A program made the position numbers and the translations under genes. A DNA stretch of 64,000 nt from Candidatus Pullichristensenella avicola (GTDB taxonomy: Bacteria; Bacillota; Clostridia; Christensenellales; Aristaeellaceae), in NCBI GenBank assembly GCA_018711655.1, contig DVIA01000049.1:33172-97171 (forward strand). The letters are read 5' to 3'. Below, one piece after another: positions 44,729-53,761 of this stretch (positions within the stretch are counted from its first letter, which is position 1; every line of letters begins with the position of its first letter). Below the pieces are notes generated by a model. That model searched no databases, was not told the origin of the DNA, and saw only the letters and a program-made list of their open reading frames with translations.

Positions 44729-45310
44729 GAGGAAGTCGCAAAAACGGCGCCCGCAAACCGCGCGAAACGGCGCGCAAAAGCGTTTGCAGCGGCGTCTATC
44801 GCCGCTCGCAATGCGCATACTTCACCCTGCCGCCAAATTACCGCGCGCACCTTCCGCCCGCCGCACCATCCGCCCGCCGCTCTCCCTGAAAGCGGGTTCG
44901 CAACGAACAAGCTCCCCCTTTCCTGCGCCGCTGGCTCTGTCGCACCCGCCGCTCTCCCTGAAAATAGGTTCGCGACGGACACTCTTCCTCTTCCTGCGCC
45001 GCTGGCCCCGCCGTCACATCCGCCGCCCGTCAGTCCCGGCACGCCCTCCGCTTGCTTCACCGCCCACGCTCTCCCTGAAAGCGGGTTCGTGACGAACGCC
45101 CTTCCCCTTTCCTGCGCCGCTGGCTCTGTCGCGCCCGCCGCCCGTCAGTCCCGGCGCCCTTCCGCTTTCTTGCTCTTCGCGGGTTTTGTCGCATGTGGCC
45201 GACGTCCGGGACGCATCCGCGCAATTTGCGCGCAGATTCTCCAAAAACGCCCGCCGCCACGACACGGCGACAGGTCTGCGCCCGGAAACAGGGTTGCCGC
45301 GGGGCTCGAT
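44729..45310. repeat. Gene-free interval with degenerate tandem repeats
   Basis: GCTCTCCCTGAAAGCGGGTT or a close relative starts at 44879, 44951 and 45068, each followed by a related segment ending CCTGCGCCGCTGGC. A second motif, CGCCGCCCGTCAGTCCCGGC, occurs at 45021-45040 and 45136-45155. Frames through it are short and low-complexity. No gene is supported. Confidence 0.75.
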
Positions 45311-45353
45311 AAAAAACAAACCCTGCCTTCGCGGTTTGTCTGCGAAGGCAGGG
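45311..45353 (-). terminator. Intrinsic terminator of the sugar ABC ATPase gene
   Basis: CCCTGCCTTCGC at 45321-45332 pairs perfectly with GCGAAGGCAGGG at 45342-45353; on the minus strand it is followed by TTTGTTTTTT. Confidence 0.9.
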
Positions 45354-45408
45354 TCGCCCTTGCGGGCCTGTCCCATGCGCGAACGCCGCGCGGCGTTCTC
45401 CGGCCGGC

Positions 45409-46533
45409 TTAGTGGCGGTGCATGATGGTCTTTTCGGTTTCGATGTCGAAGAAGTGCAGACGGTTGGAATCCAGCGCCACGGGAATCTTGTCCCCGGCGC
45501 GGGCCGCGGAGCGCGGATCGACGCGGGCGACAATATTGTCGTCCTTGCCGGAGGTGGAGAGATAGAGGTACGTTTCCGAACCCATCAGTTCGACGATTTC
45601 GACCGAAACGTCGATGATGCTCTCCGGCGAAGCGGCCAGGAAGATCTGCTCGTCGTGAATATCCTCGGGGCGCACGCCCATATAGACCTCGCGGCCGATG
45701 TAGCTATCGGAAACGAAGCGCTGCAGCTTGCCCTCGGGCACGCGGATGCGGTTCTCGCCAAACACGGCATAGACGCCGTCGCCGGCCTTTTCCAGCTTCA
45801 CGCGGAAAATGTTCATCTGGGGCGTGCCGATGAAGCCGGCCACAAAGAGATTCTCCGGGAAGTCATAGAGATTCTGGGGGGTATCGTTCTGCTGCATGAC
45901 GCCGTCTTTCATCAGAACGATGCGCGTGCCCATGGTCATGGCCTCGGTCTGGTCGTGGGTAACGTAGATGAAGGTGGTCTGCAGGCGCTGATGCAGCTTG
46001 GTGATCTCGGTGCGCATCTGCACGCGCAGCTTGGCGTCGAGGTTGGAAAGCGGCTCGTCCATCAAAAACACCTTCGGTTCGCGCACAATGGCGCGGCCCA
46101 GGGCCACGCGCTGGCGCTGGCCGCCGGAAAGCGCCGCCGGCTTGCGGTTGAGCAGCTGTTCAATGCCGAGGATCTTGGCCGCCTCGCGCACGCGGCGGTC
46201 GATCTCCGCCTTGGGCGTCTTGCGCAATTTAAGGGCAAAGGCCATGTTGTTGTATACGGTCATATGCGGGTAAAGCGCGTAGCTCTGGAACACCATCGCG
46301 ATATCGCGATCCTTGGGCAGAACGTTGTTCATCAACTTGCCGTCGATATAGAGTTCGCCCTTGGTGATCTCCTCCAGGCCGGCGACCATGCGCAGCGTGG
46401 TGGACTTGCCGCAGCCCGAGGGGCCGACCAGCACTACAAATTCCTTGTCCTCAATTTCAAGGTTAAAGTCCTTGACGGCCGTGACGTCGCCCGGGTAGAT
46501 TTTCCAGATATTGCGCAACGATAAACTTGCCAT
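45409..46533 (-). CDS. ugpC: Sugar ABC transporter ATP-binding protein, MsmK/UgpC type
   Basis: The protein has 374 residues. Walker [10 protein letters not shown] (about 38-46), the signature [15 protein letters not shown] (about 135-149), Walker [13 protein letters not shown] and the switch His in THDQTEAM are complete. The C-terminal MalK-like regulatory OB domain (about 235-370, GVRPEDIHD) follows. Such ATPases can energise several sugar ABC systems; no permease or binding protein is adjacent, which fits a shared ATPase. The ATG at 46533 follows GGAGGCCTG. Confidence 0.92.
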   Translation of the reverse strand: MASLSLRNIWKIYPGDVTAVKDFNLEIEDKEFVVLVGPSGCGKSTTLRMVAGLEEITKGELYIDGKLMNNVLPKDRDIAMVFQSYALYPHMTVYNNMAFALKLRKTPKAEIDRRVREAAKILGIEQLLNRKPAALSGGQRQRVALGRAIVREPKVFLMDEPLSNLDAKLRVQMRTEITKLHQRLQTTFIYVTHDQTEAMTMGTRIVLMKDGVMQQNDTPQNLYDFPENLFVAGFIGTPQMNIFRVKLEKAGDGVYAVFGENRIRVPEGKLQRFVSDSYIGREVYMGVRPEDIHDEQIFLAASPESIIDVSVEIVELMGSETYLYLSTSGKDDNIVARVDPRSAARAGDKIPVALDSNRLHFFDIETEKTIMHRH

Positions 46534-46664
46534 GTTCAGGCCTCCTTCCACGTCGAAAAAACCATTCCAACTGTCTATCATTATAACAAACTTGCAACTT
46601 TCCCGCCATTCGCGCAATCGCCAAATTTCGTTTGCGGGCGCTTGTGAGGCTTCGCCGAGCGCGC

Positions 46665-46697
46665 AAAAATGGGAACCTGCTTTTTCAGCAGGTTCCC
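46665..46697 (-). terminator. Intrinsic terminator of the araD-like gene
   Basis: GGGAACCTGC pairs with GCAGGTTCCC around a 7-base loop, followed by ATTTTTG on the minus strand. Confidence 0.9.
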
Positions 46698-46760
46698 GAT
46701 GCAGCCAATTTGTCCGCCCATTTCTAAAGCAAAGTGCGCAAGGCTTCCAAAAACGACGGC

Positions 46761-47453
46761 TTATTTCTGGCCGTAATAGGCGTTCGGCCCATGTTTGCGC
46801 AGGAAATGCTTGTCGCTGATGTGATGGGGCAGTTCCCCCACGGCGGGATTGAGCGCGCGCGTCATCAGCGCCATTTTGGCAAGCTCCTCAAGCACCACGG
46901 CGTTGTAAACGGCGCCAGCGCCGTCCTTGCCCCAGGTGAAGGGGCCGTGGCCGTTGGCCAGCACGCCGGGGGTGTGCAGGGGGTTTTTGCCCTGGAAGGC
47001 CTCGATGATGACCTTTCCGGTGTTGCCCTCGTAGTCCTCCTCTGTCTCTTCAGGCGTCAGAAAACGGGTAACGGGCACGTCGCCGTGGAAGTAATCGGCG
47101 TGGGTGGTGCCCATGCAGGGAATGGACAGCCCGGCCTGCGCCCAGGCAGTGGCGCAGGTAGAGTGGGTGTGCACCATGCCGCCCACTTGCGCAAACGCGC
47201 GGTAGATGGCAAGATGCGTGGGCGCGTCGGTAGACGGACGATAGCCCTCGGAAAGCACTTCGCCCGTTTCCAACGACTGGATGACCATCATTTCCGGCTT
47301 GAGGTCCTCATAGGGCACGCCGCTGGGCTTGATGGCCATGACGCCCTTGTCGCGATCGACCTCGGAGACGTTTCCCCAGGTGTAGACGATCAACTTGCGG
47401 TGAAACAGTTCCATGTTGGCCTCGTAGACGCGCTCCTTCAATTTGCGATACAT
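46761..47453 (-). CDS. araD: L-ribulose-5-phosphate 4-epimerase
   Basis: The protein has 230 residues. The class II aldolase/epimerase fold shows [12 protein letters not shown] near residue 24, [11 protein letters not shown] near 42, the zinc ligands in [15 protein letters not shown] near 93 and a later His in [13 protein letters not shown]. It epimerises L-ribulose-5-phosphate to D-xylulose-5-phosphate; UlaF/SgbE paralogues are near-identical in activity. The ATG at 47453 is chosen because AAGGAGG lies 8 bases upstream. It sits 16 bases after the YfbR-like gene. Confidence 0.93.
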   Translation of the reverse strand: MYRKLKERVYEANMELFHRKLIVYTWGNVSEVDRDKGVMAIKPSGVPYEDLKPEMMVIQSLETGEVLSEGYRPSTDAPTHLAIYRAFAQVGGMVHTHSTCATAWAQAGLSIPCMGTTHADYFHGDVPVTRFLTPEETEEDYEGNTGKVIIEAFQGKNPLHTPGVLANGHGPFTWGKDGAGAVYNAVVLEELAKMALMTRALNPAVGELPHHISDKHFLRKHGPNAYYGQK

Positions 47454-47469
47454 GGGCATCTCCTCCTTG

Positions 47470-48048
47470 TCAGTTCAAAGCGTCGAGCGGCAGCATGAAG
47501 CTCGGCGCAAATTCCCTCATAAAATCTTCGGCCTCGGGCATGTTCATCTGCGAAATGGAGGCGCGGATGTTCTCCTGCGCGGTGAGAAACTCCCGGTTGC
47601 CAAAGGCGTATTCTTCCAGGCACTTGACGTAGGCGCTGATGCGGTCGGCCGCCTTGACGATGCGCCATTCGTAGCTTTCCTCGTCCGGAAAAAGCAGGGG
47701 CTGGAACGCCTCCTGAAAATCCGCAGGCAGATACTCCATCAGCTTTTGCGAGGCCATGCGCTCGATGGCCTTGTAAGCGTCGCGGATGCCGGGGTTGAAG
47801 TACTTGATCGGCGAGGCGAGGTCCCCGGTGATGACCTCGGCGGCCTCGTGGTAAATGGCGTAAAGAAGCACCGTTTCCACGTCTACGCTTCCACCGTAGC
47901 GGCGGTTTCGGTATGTCGCCAGGGCGTGCGCGATCATCGCCACCTGCAGCGAATGCTCCTGATCGTTTTCCTCGCGGGTGTTGTGGCGAAGCCCCCAACG
48001 CTTAATGAGCTTCATTCTGGCCATATAGGCGTAAAAGTGGTGCTGCAT
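47470..48048 (-). CDS. YfbR-like HD-domain 5'-deoxynucleotidase
   Basis: The protein has 192 residues. IKRWGLRHNTREENDQEHSL near residue 14 carries the first His ligand, and YHEAAEVITGDLASPIKYFN near residue 65 carries the next. This layout is specific for YfbR. The HD pair itself reads His-Glu where E. coli has His-Asp. It removes phosphate from deoxyribonucleoside monophosphates. It precedes the epimerase gene in one operon. Confidence 0.88.
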   Translation of the reverse strand: MQHHFYAYMARMKLIKRWGLRHNTREENDQEHSLQVAMIAHALATYRNRRYGGSVDVETVLLYAIYHEAAEVITGDLASPIKYFNPGIRDAYKAIERMASQKLMEYLPADFQEAFQPLLFPDEESYEWRIVKAADRISAYVKCLEEYAFGNREFLTAQENIRASISQMNMPEAEDFMREFAPSFMLPLDALN

Positions 48049-48256
48049 GGCTCCTCCCCTGCGTACAATACGGCCGCACTTCGGCCCTGTATGGAACGAT
48101 TATACCATTTGCGGCGTCAAAGCGCAAGGGAAGGATTTTTCGGCGCGCGCTCCCGTCTTCGAAAAAAACTGGACTTTTTGCAAAAATGCTATGGATTCGC
48201 GCCGATTTTGTATTATAATAGAAAATGGCAGACGATTCACGCAGGGAGGTATGTGC

Positions 48257-49159
48257 ATGGCGCAGATCAATTCGTTTTTCCGGGATATAGGCGCGATGTT
48301 TACCAACCTGTTTTTGCAGCCGGACTGGCGCAACGTATTCGACGTTGCGGTGATGACGGTGTTGATCTACTATATCATCAAGCTGCTGATCCACACGCGC
48401 GCCAGTTCCGTGTTCAAGGGCATCGCCGTGGTGCTGGCGTTTGCCTGGGCTTCGGACCTTCTGCAACTGAACGCGCTGAACTGGCTTTTGCAGCAGGTGA
48501 TCAGCATGGGGCTTCTGGTGCTGGTGATCATGTTCCAGCCGGAGTTGCGCCGCGGCCTGGAGCAGATCGGGCGCTCCAACTGGTCGCGCCATGTGTTTAC
48601 TTCAGCGCGCAAGCAGCGCATGCGGGATGTGGACAAACTGGCGCAGGAGATCGTGCGCGCGCTCAACGACATGTCGCGCAAGCGCATCGGCGCCCTGATC
48701 GTCTTTGAACGCCACACGGGCCTGGCCGACGTGATCGACTCCGGCACCGTCATCGACGCGGAAATCTCCGCGCCGCTGATCGAAAACATCTTTGAGCCGA
48801 ATACGCCCCTGCACGACGGCGCGGTGATCATCCGCGGCGAGCGCATTGTGGCGGCGGCCTGCATTCTGCAACTGACGGACGACCACTCCCTCTCGCGCGA
48901 ACTGGGCACGCGCCACCGCGCCGCCATCGGCATTACCGAATCCACCGACGCGGTAAGCCTGATCGTTTCCGAGGAGACGGGCATCATCTCCATGGCGCGC
49001 GACGGCAAATTGACGCGCTATCTGGACACCAAATCCCTGGGGATCCTCCTGACCGAACTGTTCATGCCCGACGACCTGCCCCCGGCCTGGCTGTCGGAGC
49101 GTTCCTCCCTGTTCGGCGCGCGCAAAAAACAGACGAAGGAGGCCGGCGATGAAAAGTAA
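48257..49159 (+). CDS. cdaA: Diadenylate cyclase CdaA
   Basis: The protein has 300 residues. Three membrane helices (about 27-95) precede the DAC domain, with catalytic DGAVIIRG near residue 190 and GTRHRAAIG near 218. It makes cyclic di-AMP from two ATP at the membrane. The ATG at 48257 has GGGAGG 8 bases upstream; an ATG two codons earlier is too close to that site. The cdaR start overlaps the cdaA end by 11 bases. Confidence 0.95.
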   Translation: MAQINSFFRDIGAMFTNLFLQPDWRNVFDVAVMTVLIYYIIKLLIHTRASSVFKGIAVVLAFAWASDLLQLNALNWLLQQVISMGLLVLVIMFQPELRRGLEQIGRSNWSRHVFTSARKQRMRDVDKLAQEIVRALNDMSRKRIGALIVFERHTGLADVIDSGTVIDAEISAPLIENIFEPNTPLHDGAVIIRGERIVAAACILQLTDDHSLSRELGTRHRAAIGITESTDAVSLIVSEETGIISMARDGKLTRYLDTKSLGILLTELFMPDDLPPAWLSERSSLFGARKKQTKEAGDEK

Positions 49160-50438
49160 GATTCTGGCCTTCCTCCAGCGCTTTGCCAGGGCGTTCTGGG
49201 CCTCTTTGTCGCACAATCTGGGGCTTAAGCTGCTCTCGCTCCTGCTGGCGGTGCTTTTGTGGAGCTATGTGGTCACGTCAAATCCGTCGATCACCCGCTC
49301 CAAGGACATCAACGGCCTGACGGCGTATCTGAGCAACGAATCGGTGCTCAACGCCAACCGCCTGGCCCTGGCCAGCGATCCGGCCGAAGCCCTGGAAAAC
49401 GTCTCCGTGCGCCTGGAAGTGCCGCAGGCAAGTTATGCGCTGGCGGACGCGGAAAATGTGCAGGTTTCGGTAGACCTTTCCAGCGTGCGCGCCGCCGGCA
49501 CGCAGGAAGTCGCCCTGCGCGCCACCACCGCCTATGGCCGCGTGGTTTCGATACTGCCGGAAACGGTCACGCTCGAATTTGAGGCCTACGACTCTCGTTC
49601 CGTGCCGCTCAACGCCAGCATCACCGGCGGCGACACGGACGCCATGTGGTACAACGTCAGCCGCCTCAACCCACAGGAAGTCGTCATCAGCGGCCCCTCC
49701 AGCGTGGTGCGCACCATCGCCTCCGCCTACGTCTATGTGGACGTCACCGATCGCGAGGCCTCCTATATCACCGCCGCGCGCTTTACATTGGTCGATTACA
49801 GCGGCGAGGAAATCCCGCAAACGCTGCTGAGCAGTTCCTCCAGTTCCGTCACGGTGGCCGTGGACGTCTACCCCACGCGCGAGTTGCCCATCTCCGACGA
49901 TATTGGCGATGTGGTGCAGGGCGTGCCGGCCGAAGGTTACGAGGTAACCTCTGTCACCATTCAGCCGCAGAGCGTCACCGTCGCCGCGGACGCCGAACTG
50001 CTCGCCGGGCTGAGCGAACTGCTCATCCAGCCGGTGGACGTCAGCGGCGCCAGCCAGACCTTCTCGCAGCGGGCGCGCATCTCCAGCCTGACGGATTTTA
50101 AGAACATCTCCACTGAGCAGGTGTATGTCACCGTCAACATCGAGGAGGTGCGCCAGAGCGCATGGACGTCGGTGGCCCTCACCTTTGTCAACACGCCGGA
50201 AGGGCTGAACTACACCTACGCCAACGAGGATTTCCGCGTGCGGGTGACCGGCCCGGCCAGCCAGGTGGAAGCGCTGGCAGAAAGCGGCGTGCAGGCGAAG
50301 GTGGATCTCTCCGGTCTGAGCGCGGGCGAATACGCGCTGCCCATTCAGGTGGACGCGACGCTCTACCCGGACCTGCAATTTGAATTTGAACCCGCAAACG
50401 TCAGCCTGCGGCTGGACGACGTGTCCAGCGTGGACTGA
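49149..50438 (+). CDS. cdaR: CdaA regulator CdaR (YbbR domains)
   Basis: The protein has 429 residues: one N-terminal membrane helix (about 22-45, GLKLLSLLLAVLLWSYV), then about four extracellular YbbR beta domains of roughly 85-100 residues, each with VTIQPQSVTV- or VVISGPSSVV-like strands. CdaR binds CdaA and tunes its activity. In many Firmicutes glmM follows; here it does not. Confidence 0.93.
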   Translation: MKSKILAFLQRFARAFWASLSHNLGLKLLSLLLAVLLWSYVVTSNPSITRSKDINGLTAYLSNESVLNANRLALASDPAEALENVSVRLEVPQASYALADAENVQVSVDLSSVRAAGTQEVALRATTAYGRVVSILPETVTLEFEAYDSRSVPLNASITGGDTDAMWYNVSRLNPQEVVISGPSSVVRTIASAYVYVDVTDREASYITAARFTLVDYSGEEIPQTLLSSSSSSVTVAVDVYPTRELPISDDIGDVVQGVPAEGYEVTSVTIQPQSVTVAADAELLAGLSELLIQPVDVSGASQTFSQRARISSLTDFKNISTEQVYVTVNIEEVRQSAWTSVALTFVNTPEGLNYTYANEDFRVRVTGPASQVEALAESGVQAKVDLSGLSAGEYALPIQVDATLYPDLQFEFEPANVSLRLDDVSSVD

Positions 50439-50457
50439 CGCGCACAGGGAGGCTATT

Positions 50458-51117
50458 ATGACAAACGGTTTTGCCGACACAGTTGTCAACGGCATGCTCA
50501 GCTGGCTCAAGGGCTTTGCCAGTTGGGTGCTCAAGCTGTTCGATCTGGCTGGCAGCGGCGGCATTTCGCCGCTGGCATGGCTGTCGGACAACTGGCTGCA
50601 GCTTCTGATCGTCCTGCTGATCGTCGGCGTCGCCATGGATATCCTTATCTGGCTGATCCGCTGGCGGCCCTATTGGGTATGGTTCCGGAAAAAACGCGTG
50701 GTGGTGGACGACGAGGACTTTTTCGCCGCCGAAAAAGCGCCGCGCGAGGACTTTGCGCGCACCCTGGCCCCTCATGGCGAGGCGCGTCAGACCGCCCGCG
50801 CGGCAAAAGACGAACGCGCGCAGGCGCGGCGCCCCGCAACGCACGGCGGCGCGGCGCGGCTGCGGATGAACGGCGACGCCCCCGGCGTTTCCGCCTCGCA
50901 GCGCCGCCCCCGCAACCGTGTCGCGCCCAAAACTGCGCCCGACGTTCCGGATATTTTTGAGGACGATCTGTTTAAGATCGATCCGGCCGACCCGCAGGCG
51001 CGCAATCAGCGCGAGGACGAAGTGTTCAACGTCAGCAACCTGCCAGGCGCGCAACGCGCGAAAAAACGCAAACACGAGGAGGACGACCATGACGACGATC
51101 TGTTCCCCCTCGAATGA
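50458..51117 (+). CDS. Membrane protein of unknown function with acidic/basic tail
   Basis: The protein has 219 residues. GGGAGG precedes the ATG by 7 bases. An amphipathic N-terminal segment and one membrane helix (about 45-65, QLLIVLLIVGVAMDILIWL) are followed by a cytoplasmic tail rich in Arg, Ala and Asp, ending in a run of Asp/Glu. I recognise no family. It lies between cdaR and a P-loop ATPase whose start overlaps its end by 29 bases, so the two products probably act together. Confidence 0.7.
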   Translation: MTNGFADTVVNGMLSWLKGFASWVLKLFDLAGSGGISPLAWLSDNWLQLLIVLLIVGVAMDILIWLIRWRPYWVWFRKKRVVVDDEDFFAAEKAPREDFARTLAPHGEARQTARAAKDERAQARRPATHGGAARLRMNGDAPGVSASQRRPRNRVAPKTAPDVPDIFEDDLFKIDPADPQARNQREDEVFNVSNLPGAQRAKKRKHEEDDHDDDLFPLE

Positions 51118-51784
51118 CTGGCTGTTTGCGGGCCGCCGCATCCGGGTATTGGTCGGCCACTACGGCAGCGGCAAGACGGAACTGGCGGTCAACATGGCCC
51201 TGGCGCTGGCGCAAAAGGCGCGCGCCATGCTCATTGACCTGGACATCGTCAACCCCTTTTTCCGCAGCGCGGAACTGACGCCGCTTTTGCAGGAAAACGG
51301 CGTGGAGGTCGTCTATCCCGCCTACGCGCTCTCCGGCGTGGATATTCCCATCCTGCCCGCGGAGGTCGAGCGCGCTTTTGCCACCGACGCCTATTGCGTG
51401 TTCGACGTCGGCGGCGACGACGACGGCGCAGTGGCCCTGGGCCGCTATCACGCCCAGTTCGCCGCCTGCCCGGCGGAGGTGTATTTTGTGGTCAACCCCT
51501 TTCGCCCCCGCACGGCCGAAGTCGAGCAGGCGCTGCGCCTGATGCGCGAGGTCGAACGCCGCGCGCGCCTGGAGGTCACCGGCCTGGCCGTCAACGCCAA
51601 CCTTGGCGCGGAAACGGGCGTGGAAGAATTGCGCGCGGGGCGCGAGTTTATCGAAAGCCTCTCGCAAAAGAGCGGTCTGCCGGTGGCCTTCGAAGCGGGG
51701 CCGGCGCAGGCGCTTTGCGCGTTGCCGGAGCGCTGGCCGCGCCTGTGCGTGCGGCGCTATCTCGCCCCGGAATGGATGGATTGA
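51089..51784 (+). CDS. P-loop ATPase of the ParA/CobQ-like class
   Basis: The protein has 231 residues. The Walker A loop is GHYGSGKTE near residue 23, followed by LIDLDIVNPFFRSAE (Walker A-prime region) and VFDVGGDDDGAVALG near residue 100 as the Walker B region. Similar clostridial proteins are annotated only as ATP-binding. The start at 51089 has GAGGAGG upstream and overlaps the preceding gene by 29 bases. Confidence 0.7.
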   Translation: MTTICSPSNDWLFAGRRIRVLVGHYGSGKTELAVNMALALAQKARAMLIDLDIVNPFFRSAELTPLLQENGVEVVYPAYALSGVDIPILPAEVERAFATDAYCVFDVGGDDDGAVALGRYHAQFAACPAEVYFVVNPFRPRTAEVEQALRLMREVERRARLEVTGLAVNANLGAETGVEELRAGREFIESLSQKSGLPVAFEAGPAQALCALPERWPRLCVRRYLAPEWMD

Positions 51785-51785
51785 T

Positions 51786-52442
51786 ATGGACAAACGGCGC
51801 ATTCTCTGCTTTGGCGATTCCAACACCCACGGCGTCAACCCGGTCGGGCCGCGCTTTGGCGAAGCCGAGCGCTGGCCGACGCTTTTGCAAAGCCTGCTGG
51901 GCGAGCGCTTCCGCGTGCTGGAAGAGGGCTTTGGCGGGCGTACCATCGCCTTTGACGACCCTGTGGAAGGCGGCTACAAAAGCGGCATGCAATACCTGCC
52001 GCCGTGCTTGCTTTCCCACAACCCGATGGATCTGGTCATCGTCATGCTGGGCACGAACGATGCAAAGCAACGCTTTGCCATGTCTGCGCCCGCCATCGCT
52101 CAGGCCCTGGCGCATCTTTTGCGCCTGTGCCATCTATACGCGGTGGACGGCCGCGCAGAGCCTTCGCGCGTGCTGGTCGTCGCGCCGCCGCCTGTGCGTG
52201 AAAATGTGCTGCGCACGCGCATGGCGGGCATATTCGACGCCCGCAGCGTCGAAGTCACGCAGGGGCTTGGCGAAGAATACCTGCGCATCTCCAAACTGAT
52301 GCGCTGCGAGTTTCTCAACGCGGCGGATTTCTGCCGCGCCTCTGAGGAAGACGGCGTACACCTCACGGCCGCGGGGCATCGCGCCCTGGCCCGGGGCGTC
52401 GCCGACAAGGTTTGGAAAATGTTCAAGGAGGAATCGCAATGA
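51786..52442 (+). CDS. SGNH/GDSL-family hydrolase
   Basis: The protein has 218 residues. Block I is CFGDSNTHG (catalytic Ser12), the oxyanion Gly lies in FGGRT, GTNDAK is block III, and DGVHLTAAGH holds the catalytic Asp-His pair near residue 195. Relatives include arylesterases and acetyl-sugar esterases. It starts 1 base after the ATPase stop codon and overlaps the alcohol dehydrogenase start. Confidence 0.88.
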   Translation: MDKRRILCFGDSNTHGVNPVGPRFGEAERWPTLLQSLLGERFRVLEEGFGGRTIAFDDPVEGGYKSGMQYLPPCLLSHNPMDLVIVMLGTNDAKQRFAMSAPAIAQALAHLLRLCHLYAVDGRAEPSRVLVVAPPPVRENVLRTRMAGIFDARSVEVTQGLGEEYLRISKLMRCEFLNAADFCRASEEDGVHLTAAGHRALARGVADKVWKMFKEESQ

Positions 52443-53620
52443 TCAACTTCACCCACTATCTGCCCACGCACTTCGTCTTTGGCCGCGGCGTGGAGAGTCA
52501 GACCGGCGAACAGGTGCGCGCCCTGGGCGGCACCAAGGTGCTCATTCACTACGGCGGCGGCTCGGCGGTGCGCTCGGGCCTCATCGCCCGCGTGGAGGCT
52601 TCCCTGGATGCGGCGGGCGTCCAGCACGTCTCCCTTGGCGGCGCGCAGCCCAACCCGCGCGATACCAAGGTCTATGAAGGCATTGAACTCATCCGCCGCG
52701 AGAAGGTGGATTTCGTATTGGCCGTCGGCGGCGGTTCCGCCATCGACTCGGCCAAGGCCATGGCGCACGGCGCGCTCTACGACGGCGACTTCTGGGATTT
52801 CTTCTGCGGAAAGGCTACGCCGGAAAAATCCCTGCCCAAGGGCGTGGTGCTGACCATGTCGGCCGCGGGCAGCGAATCCTCCGACAGCTGCGTCATCACC
52901 CAGGAGGCCACCAAGACCAAGCGCGGCCTTACCAGCGAATTGAACCGCCCCGTGCTGGCGATCATGAACCCGGAACTGACTATGACGCTGCCGCCCTATC
53001 AGATCGCCTGCGGCGCTACGGACATCCTCGCCCACATCATGGAGCGCTATTTCAGCAACGAGCCGGACTGCGATCTTACCGACCGCCTCTGCGAAGCCAC
53101 GATGCAGGCCGTCATCCGCGCCGCGAGCGTGATGGTCGAAAACCCGCATGACTACGACGCCGCCGCGCAGCTGATGTGGGCCAGCACCATTGCCCACAAC
53201 AACACCCTCTCCGTCGGCCGCGTCAAGGACTTCGCCAGCCACCAGATCGAGCACGAGCTTTCCGCCCTGTACGACTGCGCGCACGGCGCGGGCCTGGCCG
53301 TGGTGTTCCCCGGCTGGCTGCGCTTCATGCTGCAAAAGCCCGACAAGGTGATGCGCCTGGCGCAGTTCGCCGTGCGTGTGTGGAATTGTGAAATGGACTT
53401 CGAGCACCCTGAAAAGACCGCGAAGGCGGGCAGGGAAGCCTATGTTGCGTGGCTGAAGTCCATCCATATGCCGGTGACGTTTGCCGAACTCGGCGCGCGC
53501 GAGGAGGATATCCCCTACCTGGCCGCCAAGGTCAAGCGTCCCAACCCCGACAACACCGTTGGCAAGTTCTACGCCCTCAACACCGAGGACATCGAACAGA
53601 TTTACCGCTACTGCCTGTAA
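52439..53620 (+). CDS. Iron-containing alcohol dehydrogenase (YqhD/BdhA-like)
   Basis: The protein has 393 residues. The nucleotide-binding GGGSAIDSAKAMAHGA near residue 95 and the iron ligands in the region ACGATDILAHIMERYF (about 192-207), SHQIEHELSALYDCAHGAGLAV (about 265-286) define class III alcohol dehydrogenases. The close match to butanol dehydrogenase/YqhD suggests NADPH-dependent reduction of short aldehydes. AAGGAGGAATCG precedes the ATG. Confidence 0.92.
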   Translation: MINFTHYLPTHFVFGRGVESQTGEQVRALGGTKVLIHYGGGSAVRSGLIARVEASLDAAGVQHVSLGGAQPNPRDTKVYEGIELIRREKVDFVLAVGGGSAIDSAKAMAHGALYDGDFWDFFCGKATPEKSLPKGVVLTMSAAGSESSDSCVITQEATKTKRGLTSELNRPVLAIMNPELTMTLPPYQIACGATDILAHIMERYFSNEPDCDLTDRLCEATMQAVIRAASVMVENPHDYDAAAQLMWASTIAHNNTLSVGRVKDFASHQIEHELSALYDCAHGAGLAVVFPGWLRFMLQKPDKVMRLAQFAVRVWNCEMDFEHPEKTAKAGREAYVAWLKSIHMPVTFAELGAREEDIPYLAAKVKRPNPDNTVGKFYALNTEDIEQIYRYCL

Positions 53621-53690
53621 CGGCGGAAACAGCGCGGCCGGTCATCGCAGGATGTCCGGCCGTTTGCGTCCGCGGCGGCGCGCAGACAGA

Positions 53691-53733
53691 AACCGCCCCG
53701 CGCGGAGGGGAAGGTCCTCCCGCGCGGGGCGGT
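53691..53733. terminator. Bidirectional terminator between the alcohol dehydrogenase and rho genes
   Basis: AACCGCCCCGCGCGG-AGG pairs with CCTCCCGCGCGGGGCGGTT, with one bulged base, between convergent genes. Confidence 0.8.
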
Positions 53734-53761
53734 TTGTCTGCAAATATCCCGGGCGCAGCGC

